DNA from: Nitrososphaerota archaeon
GTDB taxonomy: Archaea; Thermoproteota; Nitrososphaeria; Conexivisphaerales; DTJL01
DNA length: 45,376 bases
Reading direction: 5' to 3'
Assembly (NCBI GenBank): GCA_021324115.1
Contig: JAJPJS010000012.1
Coordinates: 1 to 45,376, forward strand
The translations under genes were made by a program, and so were the position numbers. Under the pieces are notes generated by a model. That model did no database searches and was not told where the DNA came from. It saw nothing but the letters and a program-made list of their open reading frames with translations. Below, piece by piece: positions 17,765-25,783 of the stretch. Numbering within the stretch: position 1 is the stretch's first letter; every line of letters begins with the position of its first letter.

Positions 17765-17784
17765 ATACATCAATGTATAAATAC
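17765..17784 (+). promoter_or_regulatory. aro operon promoter with operator-like ATACATCAATGTATA
   Basis: ATACAT-CA-ATGTAT is a short inverted repeat that runs directly into a good archaeal TATA box (GTATAAATAC, 17775-17784). A 15-base stretch, ATACATCAATGTATA, matches 13 of 15 positions with ATACATCAAAGTACA at 34479-34493 between trpE and trpB2. A protein bound here would block TBP. With this TATA, transcription would start near 17800-17810 and leave a 5' leader of about 120 bases. Confidence 0.5.
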
Positions 17785-17843
17785 CAAAGGATGGGTGGGG
17801 GGTCTGAGCAGGATTGACGCAGCCAATAAGGGGCGGTTTAGTT

Positions 17844-17885
17844 TATAGCTGGCCTTATTATGGCTATTATGCCAGCTATAGCTGG
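17844..17885 (+). promoter_or_regulatory. Palindromic leader element ahead of the aro operon
   Basis: TATAGCTGGC (17844-17853) and GCCAGCTATA (17871-17880) are perfect 10-base inverted arms with a 17-base spacer. The right arm also belongs to a perfect 14-base palindrome, CCAGCTATAGCTGG (17872-17885). In RNA the right arm can pair with the upstream arm or fold as a small hairpin by itself, which are exclusive choices. As DNA it is three half-sites of AGCTGG. It ends 28 bases before the AAGGAGG ribosome site of the first gene. Confidence 0.5.
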
Positions 17886-17926
17886 TAAATCCGGCTCGCG
17901 ACACTCTTTTCTAAGGAGGGTTTTTC

Positions 17927-19195
17927 GTGGGGCCAAGAAATCTATGTGACTGTATAGTAATCAAGCTCGGTGGGTCGGTTCTGGAAAACGAAAGTTCAAT
18001 CGCCAGATCCGCGCACCTGGTAAAATCCATTCTTGAGAAAGGGAATAAGGTTGTTGTAGTGGTTTCTGCAATGAAAGGAGTTACAGACAGTCTAATTTCG
18101 ATTTCGAGACAGGTAAATCCAAATATGGAGGCATCCATTCTGGACGAGCTTCTGGCTACAGGCGAAAAGACGAGTGCTCGTCTCATGGCTGCCGCGTTGG
18201 CTTTGCGCGGAATCGATACGGTCGTACTCGACCCGGATATGCCAGATTGGCCGGTAATTACAGATGATACGTATCAAGACGCAAATCCAATACTTGAACT
18301 CACTCGTGAACGAGTCGAGCAGAATGTGCTACCCATAATAGAAAGGGGGTCGGTACCGGTTATCTGTGGTTTCCTAGGTAAGACTGTTAGAAATAAAATA
18401 ACCACGCTCGGCAGAGGGGGAAGCGATACTACAGCGGTCTTGATTGGGAACTGTTTGAATGCAAAGGAAGTTCTTCTGATAAAAGATGTTGAAGGAGTTT
18501 TTTCAAGCGACCCTGACCGTGTAACTCAACCCAGGCTGATAGAGACACTCAACGGAGAGGAGGCAGAATTACTTGCTGCGGGCGGGGCCAAATTTCTGCA
18601 CTCTAAGGCTCTGAGGTTTCATGTAAATGGGATGAAAATCAGAGTCACGAGTCTGGCCAAGTCCGAAGCGGGCACGATTATAGAAAACAATTCATCAACG
18701 AAAGAGATGGATGTACAGATTACAAGCAAGTCAGTTTCAATGCTCACCGTAGTGGGTATAAGCACAAATGACTCGGGACCGCTCGACAGGATAGCCACGG
18801 CAATAAGAAGCGCCGGTGGAAACATCCTTTCTTTATCACTCGAGGAAAATTCGGCGATATTCTATGTAGATGGTGGGGAGGGCCTGCTCGATTCTGTGCA
18901 TTCGGAGATCGTGAATTCCGGCACGGCCAAAGCGGTTTCGTCTTATGACGGATTGTCAATGGTCACCATCAAGGGGAAAATGCTCGAAACAAAGCCGGGA
19001 ATCGTTCAGATTGTAACGCAGCCGCTCGCCAAAGCAGGGATTAACCTGTTCGGGATCATAACAATACACTCGTCCATAAGACTTTTTGTTTCCAATGAAC
19101 AGACAGACTCGGTCACCAGGCTCGTTCGGGAAGCCGTGGGGGACCAGAAAACTAACCTGAAGGGAAAAGCTGTTATCAACCAGGAGGTTACGTAA
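17927..19195 (+). CDS. lysC: Aspartate kinase
   Basis: Phosphorylates aspartate to aspartyl-4-phosphate. The 422-residue protein starts with the kinase motif VIKLGGSVLEN, has VVVVSAMKGVTD and TLGRGGSDTTAVLIG, and ends in a tandem ACT region (about 270-420) of the kind that binds feedback amino acids. GTG at 17927 follows a strong AAGGAGG. Its position as first gene of the aro operon fits the archaeal route, where aspartate semialdehyde derived from this product is a substrate of the next enzyme. Aspartate semialdehyde dehydrogenase itself is not in the window. Confidence 0.94.
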   Translation: MGPRNLCDCIVIKLGGSVLENESSIARSAHLVKSILEKGNKVVVVVSAMKGVTDSLISISRQVNPNMEASILDELLATGEKTSARLMAAALALRGIDTVVLDPDMPDWPVITDDTYQDANPILELTRERVEQNVLPIIERGSVPVICGFLGKTVRNKITTLGRGGSDTTAVLIGNCLNAKEVLLIKDVEGVFSSDPDRVTQPRLIETLNGEEAELLAAGGAKFLHSKALRFHVNGMKIRVTSLAKSEAGTIIENNSSTKEMDVQITSKSVSMLTVVGISTNDSGPLDRIATAIRSAGGNILSLSLEENSAIFYVDGGEGLLDSVHSEIVNSGTAKAVSSYDGLSMVTIKGKMLETKPGIVQIVTQPLAKAGINLFGIITIHSSIRLFVSNEQTDSVTRLVREAVGDQKTNLKGKAVINQEVT

Positions 19196-19990
19196 TTGGT
19201 TAGTGGTAAACAGGTCAGACTTGCAAGGCTGACAAAAAAGGGGAGGATGCTGTGCATACCCCTAGATCACGCCCTGACGGTTGGTCCCATATTTGGCTTG
19301 GAAAACCCTGGAACAATTATACAAAAGGTGGTGGCTGGTGGCGCTACATGCATTCTCGCCCACAAAGGAACAATCAGGTCGCTCGAAGCACCTGTACCCG
19401 TGGGAATGATACTTCATATATCAGCAAGCACGTCGATTGGAGTATCTCCAAACAGAAAGGTACTGATCTCGTCTGCCCGGCATGCGATCCGGCTAGGAGC
19501 GGACGCGCTCTCGCTACACATTAACATCGGTGGGAAGGAAGAATCCGAAATGCTTTCTGATCTTGGAATGGTAGCGGACGAATGCGATTCACTCGATCTG
19601 CCTTTGGTGGCTATGATGTACCCTCGGGGAGAGAACATAAAAGACGCAACTGACCCAGACACAGTTGCTCATGTAGCAAGAATCGGCGCAGAATCAGGAG
19701 CCGATATCGTGAAGACCGTCTACACCGGAAATACAGAGACATTCAGACAGGTGGTTAGGAAATGTCCCGTACCTGTAGTGCTCGCTGGCGGTTCCAAAAT
19801 GGATTCTGAGGAACAAATCTTGGAGGTCGCATCATCGGCTGTCAGGGCCGGAGCGATGGGGGTCGCGTTTGGAAGAAATGTCTTTCAATACAGGGAACCC
19901 GAAAAAATCGTCACGGCATTACGCAGAGTGGTTATCGATGATGAATCCGTCGCACAAGCCATGGAGGGGTTGAGGAGTGAACAAGCCTGA
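19196..19990 (+). CDS. aroA': 2-amino-3,7-dideoxy-D-threo-hept-6-ulosonate (ADH) synthase
   Basis: First step of the archaeal shikimate route: a class I aldolase-like enzyme condensing a sugar-derived C3 unit with aspartate semialdehyde. The 264-residue protein has the family start CIPLDHALTVGPI, the Schiff-base lysine in DIVKTVYTG, and phosphate-binding VVLAGGSKM and GVAFGRNVFQY. The TTG at 19196 directly follows the aspartate kinase TAA. It overlaps DHQ synthase II by 14 bases. The neighbour separates it from ordinary fructose-bisphosphate aldolases of the same family. Confidence 0.92.
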   Translation: MVSGKQVRLARLTKKGRMLCIPLDHALTVGPIFGLENPGTIIQKVVAGGATCILAHKGTIRSLEAPVPVGMILHISASTSIGVSPNRKVLISSARHAIRLGADALSLHINIGGKEESEMLSDLGMVADECDSLDLPLVAMMYPRGENIKDATDPDTVAHVARIGAESGADIVKTVYTGNTETFRQVVRKCPVPVVLAGGSKMDSEEQILEVASSAVRAGAMGVAFGRNVFQYREPEKIVTALRRVVIDDESVAQAMEGLRSEQA

Positions 19991-20969
19991 CGTAATAGTG
20001 GACTTTTCCGGGCATCCGTCCGAATCTCTTGACGAAATTGGCAAGCTAGACATAGAAAAGGTAATAATCGAAAAGAAGGCTTTTGACGATCGACTTTTCG
20101 CTCTTTCCGTCCGGGATGCAAAAGGTCACAGGCTCAACGCCGTCTGGGCAACGATCGGGAACGCCAACGACCTTCAAAAGGTAGTAAAAATCGCATCGGG
20201 TGACTACGATTTCGTTGTAATCGAATGCACCGACTGGAAGGTGATTCCTTTAGAGAACCTTATTGCAGAGTTCCGGAGAACTGGAAAGAAGCTCTATACA
20301 GTTGTGAAGGAGCCTTCAGAAATTGGCTTGACATCAACAATTCTAGAAAGGGGAGTAGACGGAATCGTAATATCTCCTGAACTCGTATCACAAGCAAGAA
20401 AATCCTTCACGAGCTCATCTGAAATTCATCTATCAGGGTCCACGGTAACCAGAATAATGGATGTAGGCCTTGGCGACCGCGTCTGCCTAGATACAACATC
20501 GCAGCTGGCCAAGGGCGAAGGAATGCTCGTTGGGAGCAAAGGCGGCTACTTTTTCCTGGTCCATGGAGAGACTATAGAAAACCAGTACATCGCAACGCGA
20601 CCATTCAGGGTAAACGCTGGCGCAATTCATAGCTACGTACTGACCCCAGGCCTGAAGACCAGATATCTCTCCGAATTTTCGGCCGGGGACAGAGTCCTTG
20701 TCGTTCAAACGAATGGAGGTACAAGGGAAACTGTGGTGGGCAGGATCAAGATGGAAAAGAGGCCAATGGTATTGATCGAAGCCACTCATGAAGGTGAGAC
20801 CGGCTCCATCATTCTTCAGAATGCAGAGACCGTCAGGCTCGTGAGGGTCACAGGTGATCCCGTCTCTGTGATGGAATTGAAGCAGGGGGACGAGATTTTG
20901 ACCGCCATACTTCCACCAAAAGCCAGGCACTTTGGAGGAGAGGTAGATGAATTCATCATCGAAAGATGA
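19977..20969 (+). CDS. aroB': 3-dehydroquinate synthase II
   Basis: NAD-dependent conversion of ADH to 3-dehydroquinate, the archaeal replacement for AroB. The 330-residue sequence matches the MJ1249-like family: VGLGDRVCLDTTSQLAKGEGMLVGS split around a catalytic region, ATRPFRVNAGAIHSYVL, and the C-terminal ILPPKARHFGGEVDEFIIER, which is highly typical. GTG at 19977 lies inside the end of the preceding gene. This pairing confirms the noncanonical shikimate entry. Confidence 0.95.
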   Translation: MNKPDVIVDFSGHPSESLDEIGKLDIEKVIIEKKAFDDRLFALSVRDAKGHRLNAVWATIGNANDLQKVVKIASGDYDFVVIECTDWKVIPLENLIAEFRRTGKKLYTVVKEPSEIGLTSTILERGVDGIVISPELVSQARKSFTSSSEIHLSGSTVTRIMDVGLGDRVCLDTTSQLAKGEGMLVGSKGGYFFLVHGETIENQYIATRPFRVNAGAIHSYVLTPGLKTRYLSEFSAGDRVLVVQTNGGTRETVVGRIKMEKRPMVLIEATHEGETGSIILQNAETVRLVRVTGDPVSVMELKQGDEILTAILPPKARHFGGEVDEFIIER

Positions 20970-20999
20970 TCGTCTCAGTTTTGAAGGAGTAAGTGATTG

Positions 21000-21677
21000 A
21001 TGTCAGGACCCAGAATTTGTACTAGCTTGGCCGCGAATACCATTGAGGAACTACTCGAAAAGGCGTCAACCGCCATGGACCTTGGTTCTGACCTGATAGA
21101 ATTAAGACTGGATTTTCTGGAAACATTCTCGGTCAGTCAAATCGAAAGATTCCTGGGCAGCTACGTGAAAAGAGCAATAGCTACCCTAAGACCCGTCTCT
21201 GAAGGGGGCAGGTTCGTTGGCCCTGAGAATACTCGTATTAGATTACTTGAGGAGCTGGCAAGCCTTCCCTTTTACCTGATCGACGTGGAGTACAAAGCGA
21301 TTTCATCTAACAGGAAGCTCCACGATTCGATCAAAAGGAGCAGACGAATCATATCCTGGCACAGCCTTTCTGGCACTCCGAGTATCAGGACAATGCATGT
21401 TATCGTGAGGAATGTCTCCATTGCAGGAGCGTACGCAAAGATCGTAACGGTGGCGAACTCCTATGAGGACAACGTTCGTACCCTTTCTCTTTACAGGTCA
21501 AGATACGCGAAAAGACTGATCGCTTTCTGCATGGGTGATCGAGGAGTTGCCTCACGCTTTGTTTCGGCTTCACTCGGAAGTCCGATAGTGTATTGTTCAC
21601 TCCCCTCGGAGCCGGTGGCCGAAGGGCAGGTCTCTCTTTCCCTCATGCAGGAAGTGTTAAGGGGGATAAGAAATTGA
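21000..21677 (+). CDS. aroD: 3-dehydroquinate dehydratase, type I
   Basis: Removes water from 3-dehydroquinate through a Schiff base. The 225-residue protein has the family motifs LIELRLDFLE, ATLRP, the histidine in IISWHSLSGTPS, the lysine in AKIVTVANS and the terminal substrate loop VAEGQVSLSLMQEVL. The ATG at 21000 follows GAAGGAG; TTG at 20997 is equally placed. Its stop overlaps the aroE start in a TTGA junction. Confidence 0.93.
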   Translation: MSGPRICTSLAANTIEELLEKASTAMDLGSDLIELRLDFLETFSVSQIERFLGSYVKRAIATLRPVSEGGRFVGPENTRIRLLEELASLPFYLIDVEYKAISSNRKLHDSIKRSRRIISWHSLSGTPSIRTMHVIVRNVSIAGAYAKIVTVANSYEDNVRTLSLYRSRYAKRLIAFCMGDRGVASRFVSASLGSPIVYCSLPSEPVAEGQVSLSLMQEVLRGIRN

Positions 21678-22510
21678 CCGACCATTATTATCTTTTAGGC
21701 ACCGACGTCTCGAAATCACCTTCACCTAGCATGTTCAATTCTGCATTCTCCGAACTCAAAATAGATGCGACCTATTATCCGTTGAACGTCCCAGCCGATG
21801 GCTTAACCAGCGAGTTTCATAGACTGGGAAAGGAGTCAACTAGAGGAATGAACATTACGATCCCATTCAAAACACAGATTTTGTCATTGCTTGATGAACT
21901 CGACCCTTCATCAAAATCGATCGGCGCGGTCAATGTGGTTAAATTTTCAGGCGGATGGAGCACCGGGTATAATACCGACATCCATGGGATAACCGAATCC
22001 CTGAGATGCCATGGCGTATCTTCCGTAGATAGCGCACTTCTTCTTGGTTCGGGTGGAGCTGCAAGAGCATTTTGCTCAGCCATCAACTCTTTAGGCTGTA
22101 AGGAGATATCGGTTGTCGTTCGTGATAAGGTCCGAGCAAAAAACTTCATCGAATCGATGCGAAACTCATTTCCAGCGATGAGGTTCGAGGTGTCGGAGAA
22201 TCATATCCCCAAAGAAACAAAATTTGACTTGGTCTTCAATGCAACTCCGCCCAATAGTCTGAGTAGTGACCTGCTGTTAGAATTGAGAGATGTAATATCA
22301 TTCAAGACAGTGGTTTTCGAAGCTGTATACTATCCTTTGAAGACTGATTTGCTCAGAATCGCTTCTGAACTTGGTGCAAAAACGATAAAGGGCTCAGAAA
22401 TGTTGCTCAATCAGGCACTTCTCGCATTCAAAATTTGGACAGGGAGAGAACCACCAAGAGGTATTATGGAGAGGTCGCTTCACAGTTCACTCGGAGATGT
22501 CGCAGGATGA
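21674..22510 (+). CDS. aroE: Shikimate dehydrogenase
   Basis: NADPH-dependent reduction of dehydroshikimate. From the TTG at 21674 the 278-residue product begins YYLLGTDVSKSPSPSMFNSAF, the shikimate-binding serine motif. NITIPFKTQIL contains the catalytic lysine, GAVNVVKF and GYNTDIHGI follow, then the nucleotide-binding LLGSGGAARAF and a C-terminal GSEMLLNQALLAFKIWTG. The longer open frame starting at 21593 overlaps aroD and lacks homology. Start and stop overlap its neighbours by four bases each. Confidence 0.94.
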   Translation: MTDHYYLLGTDVSKSPSPSMFNSAFSELKIDATYYPLNVPADGLTSEFHRLGKESTRGMNITIPFKTQILSLLDELDPSSKSIGAVNVVKFSGGWSTGYNTDIHGITESLRCHGVSSVDSALLLGSGGAARAFCSAINSLGCKEISVVVRDKVRAKNFIESMRNSFPAMRFEVSENHIPKETKFDLVFNATPPNSLSSDLLLELRDVISFKTVVFEAVYYPLKTDLLRIASELGAKTIKGSEMLLNQALLAFKIWTGREPPRGIMERSLHSSLGDVAG

Positions 22511-23385
22511 TCGGACGGGCGTTTGCGTATGGCGCTGTAAGTATCCTCAATGCCGTGGCCAATGGTAGGGGCGTGACTCTTGGAATCGACCTGAAAACCG
22601 CATCAAAGGTCGAGCTTCATAAAGGTGAAGGTAGGTGGAACCTGACTATAAACGGAGAAGACAAGGAATCAAGACTAGCTGAGGCGTCTGTCGACGCGGC
22701 GCTTCGGTTGGTTGGGGAGAGGATATCAAACTTTCATGGTACGATCGAGACGCAAAGTAACATACCGATGGGGGTTGGTTTGAAGAGTTCGTCTTCTTCC
22801 TCACTAGCGATAATTATGGCTACACTGCAGGCCATGGGTCAGGAAAGCTTCGAACCCTCAGAAGTTCTAAGGGCGAGTGTGGCTTCTTCGCTGGCCTCTG
22901 GCGTCAGCATAACGGGCGCTCTGGATGATGCAGCTTCATGTCTTCTTGGTGGTGTGAACCTTGCTGACAATCTGAAGAGGAAACTGATTTCGTCAAGGCG
23001 GTTACCCGATAGGAAGAAAGTAGTAATCAGGATCCCAAATGAAGAAAGCAGGAGACGGTTCATCAATATCAAACAAGTAAAAAGCTTCCGTAAGGTAGCG
23101 GATCGTATACTCATCTCAAGTCTGAAGGGTGAGTATTGGTCGTCGATGACGATGAATGGTATGCTATACTCCATGTTACTTGGATACGACGCCTCACCCT
23201 CCATCACCGCACTCGATTGTGGGGCGGTTGGTGCAGGACTGTCAGGCACCGGTCCCGCGATATGTGCTGTATTTGATTCATCTAACACACAGGGTATAGA
23301 TAAATTGAGAGATATGTGGGCAAAAGACGGCTCTGCCGTCATGACTGCAGACACCAATAACGAAAAGGGGGGCTTGGTTGTTTGA
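22507..23385 (+). CDS. aroK: Shikimate kinase, archaeal GHMP type
   Basis: Phosphorylates shikimate. It belongs to the GHMP kinase superfamily, not the P-loop AroK family: start GRAFAYGAVSILNAVANGRG, ATP-binding IPMGVGLKSSSSSSLAII near residues 88-105 and the C-terminal GAVGAGLSGTGPAICAVF. The 292-residue length is normal for archaea. ATG at 22507 overlaps the aroE stop (ATGA); the longer frame from 22435 has no homology. Confidence 0.93.
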   Translation: MIGRAFAYGAVSILNAVANGRGVTLGIDLKTASKVELHKGEGRWNLTINGEDKESRLAEASVDAALRLVGERISNFHGTIETQSNIPMGVGLKSSSSSSLAIIMATLQAMGQESFEPSEVLRASVASSLASGVSITGALDDAASCLLGGVNLADNLKRKLISSRRLPDRKKVVIRIPNEESRRRFINIKQVKSFRKVADRILISSLKGEYWSSMTMNGMLYSMLLGYDASPSITALDCGAVGAGLSGTGPAICAVFDSSNTQGIDKLRDMWAKDGSAVMTADTNNEKGGLVV

Positions 23386-24677
23386 GTAAAACAGTCACAC
23401 TGATTGCGCCTAAATCCGGGTTAAGCGGTTCAGTAACTCCTCCCCCAAGTAAGAGCTATACCCATCGTGCCATACTGCTTGCCAGTTTAGCAGAAGGGGA
23501 ATCCACAATTTGGAATCCTTTGCATTCTAGAGATACAGATGCCACGATAAGAGGCTGCATCTCATTTGGTGCCAAAATAGAGGATGGTGAAAACTCATTA
23601 AGAATCAGGGGCTGTCGGCCCCAGACGCCGGATGACATCATAAATGTCGAAAATTCAGGCACAACATTACGTTTCCTGTCCTCTGCTTTATCCCTCACTC
23701 CTTCCGGTTTCTCGGTACTGACAGGAGATTTAAGCATCAGACGACGACCAATGCAGCCTCTTCTGGATTCGCTCACACAACTAGGGGTGCATGCAAAATC
23801 TACTAGGGGAAATGGTTGTGCCCCGGTCATTATAGGTGGCGGAGGGCTCCGAGGTGGCGAAGTAAAGATAAGGGGTGATATCTCATCACAATTTATTTCT
23901 TCCCTGCTCATATCTGCTCCAATGGCAGATAAGGACGTCGTCATAAAAACAGACGACGTAGTATCCAAACCGTACATAGATGCTACCATTACTATGATGA
24001 GGAAGTTCGGAGCCAAGGTGACGAACCATGATTATAGCTATTTTATTGTGAGGTCTGGCACAGGCTACAGTGGCGAAGATTTTACGGTTCCGGGAGACTT
24101 CAGCTCGGCATCGTTCATTGCAGGCGCGGTAGCGATGATAGGTGGAGAGGTCGAATTATGCGGATTGAATGCAGAACTCCCGCAGGGGGACTCCTCGTTT
24201 CTTTCTATCCTAGGATCAATGGGTGTCGAAGTAAAGCAGCGAGAAAAGGGTTACATGATCAGATGGAACGGGGATAAACTTCAGGGAGGAACCTTCGATC
24301 TTACAGACACACCGGACCTGCTGCCTGTGCTTGCCGTGCTTGGTTTGAAGTGCAAATCACAGCTGGAAATCACCGGCGTGATGCATGCCCGCTACAAAGA
24401 GACCGACAGGATCTCTACAATAGTTCAGGAGCTTTTGAAGTTGGGTGTGGACATCACGGAGAGGCCGGACGGCATAGTAATAAAGCCAGGTAAACTGAGG
24501 CGGGCCAAACTCGACGCTCATGGCGACCACAGGATGTTCATGGCATTCTCGATGATATCCTTGCTGTTTCCTCAGGGAATACCAGTTTTTGGGGAAGAAA
24601 GCCTCGATGTATCTTATCCTTCATATCTGGAAGACATCAGCAAGTTGGGCGTAATCGTCAGGAGGCAGAACATTTGA
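23382..24677 (+). CDS. aroA: 3-phosphoshikimate 1-carboxyvinyltransferase (EPSP synthase)
   Basis: Adds enolpyruvate to shikimate 3-phosphate. The 431-residue protein has PPSKSYTHRAILLASLAEG (the phosphate-binding Lys and Arg), NSGTTLRFLSSAL, GDISSQFISSLLIS, the catalytic Asp in DTPDLLPVLAVLG and the RYKETDRIS and DHRMFMAFSM blocks. All catalytic landmarks are present. TTG start overlaps the kinase stop as TTGA. Confidence 0.96.
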   Translation: MSKTVTLIAPKSGLSGSVTPPPSKSYTHRAILLASLAEGESTIWNPLHSRDTDATIRGCISFGAKIEDGENSLRIRGCRPQTPDDIINVENSGTTLRFLSSALSLTPSGFSVLTGDLSIRRRPMQPLLDSLTQLGVHAKSTRGNGCAPVIIGGGGLRGGEVKIRGDISSQFISSLLISAPMADKDVVIKTDDVVSKPYIDATITMMRKFGAKVTNHDYSYFIVRSGTGYSGEDFTVPGDFSSASFIAGAVAMIGGEVELCGLNAELPQGDSSFLSILGSMGVEVKQREKGYMIRWNGDKLQGGTFDLTDTPDLLPVLAVLGLKCKSQLEITGVMHARYKETDRISTIVQELLKLGVDITERPDGIVIKPGKLRRAKLDAHGDHRMFMAFSMISLLFPQGIPVFGEESLDVSYPSYLEDISKLGVIVRRQNI

Positions 24678-25780
24678 GCGGAAATATCATCGGGGAGAGA
24701 TTTGTTACAGTAACATTTGGTGAAAGCCATGGCTCGTGCGTTGGGGCCGTGATCGATGGATGCCCAGCCGGTCTGCAGATTTCGGAAGCGGAAATCCAAC
24801 ATGACCTAGACCTAAGAAAGCCCGGGCAATCGATAGTAACAACTCAAAGAAAGGAAGAGGATAGGGTTGAGATACTTTCGGGGGTGTGGAGGGGTTTCAC
24901 GACCGGAGCACCCATCATGATGTATATCCGCAATATGGACAAGGATTCCCGATCTTACGACCTTATTATGAATACTCCCAGACCAGGGCACGCGGACCTT
25001 GTGTCTAGGATCAAATACGGTGGATTCAATGACTATAGGGGAGGCGGAAGATTCTCCGGTAGAATCACGGCCTCCTTCGTGATGGCAGGTGCCGTCGCCA
25101 AGAAGCTACTCAAATACACGCTGGGGATAGAAATAATTGCATATTCATTGGAAATAGGTGGAATCCGGGCCGAAAACTTCACACTGGATGAAGCTCGGAA
25201 TAACAGGTACAACAATGAGACGAGGGCACCGCTTCCAAGCGTAGCCGAAGAGATGAAGAAGAAGATAATAGAAACAAGAGGAAAGGGGGACAGTTTAGGT
25301 GGAATAGTCGAATGCCATGCGATAAACGTGCCCATCGGCCTCGGCGAGCCTGTTTTCGATTCGCTTGATTCGGATTTGGCAAAGATAGCCCTTGCAATAC
25401 CAGCTGCAAAGGGTGTGGAATTCGGCAGTGGTTTTGAAGCCGCAAGGCTCAGAGGAACACAGAACAACGATCAATACATTCTTGATGGAGAAAATATAAC
25501 AACAAAAACAAACAATTCAGGTGGAATCCTCGGCGGCCTCTCCAATGGAAGACCGATCGTGTATCGCATTGTGTTCAAACCCGCATCTTCGATAGCTTCC
25601 AAGCAGAGCACGGTCGACCTGGAAAAGAAGAAGCAGGTCGATATCATAGTCCCGGGTAGGCATGACCCTACCGTCGTCCCGAGGGCCGTACCTGTCGTCG
25701 AAAGCACCACCGCTCTTGTTCTTGCCGACCACGCAATTAGAGCCGGCTTTATTCCTCCCGTACTCAAGGTCAAGGTGTGA
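24674..25780 (+). CDS. aroC: Chorismate synthase
   Basis: Forms chorismate using reduced FMN. The 368-residue product shows the signatures FGESHGSCVGAVIDGCPAG, RPGHADLVSRIKYGGFNDYRGGGRFSGRITA (split here for length: RPGHADLVSRIKYGG and YRGGGRFSGR) and GRHDPTVVPRAVPVVE. TTG start overlaps the EPSP synthase stop by four bases. It is followed after three bases by the CTG-started chorismate mutase fusion. Confidence 0.96.
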   Translation: MSGNIIGERFVTVTFGESHGSCVGAVIDGCPAGLQISEAEIQHDLDLRKPGQSIVTTQRKEEDRVEILSGVWRGFTTGAPIMMYIRNMDKDSRSYDLIMNTPRPGHADLVSRIKYGGFNDYRGGGRFSGRITASFVMAGAVAKKLLKYTLGIEIIAYSLEIGGIRAENFTLDEARNNRYNNETRAPLPSVAEEMKKKIIETRGKGDSLGGIVECHAINVPIGLGEPVFDSLDSDLAKIALAIPAAKGVEFGSGFEAARLRGTQNNDQYILDGENITTKTNNSGGILGGLSNGRPIVYRIVFKPASSIASKQSTVDLEKKKQVDIIVPGRHDPTVVPRAVPVVESTTALVLADHAIRAGFIPPVLKVKV

Positions 25781-25783
25781 ACT

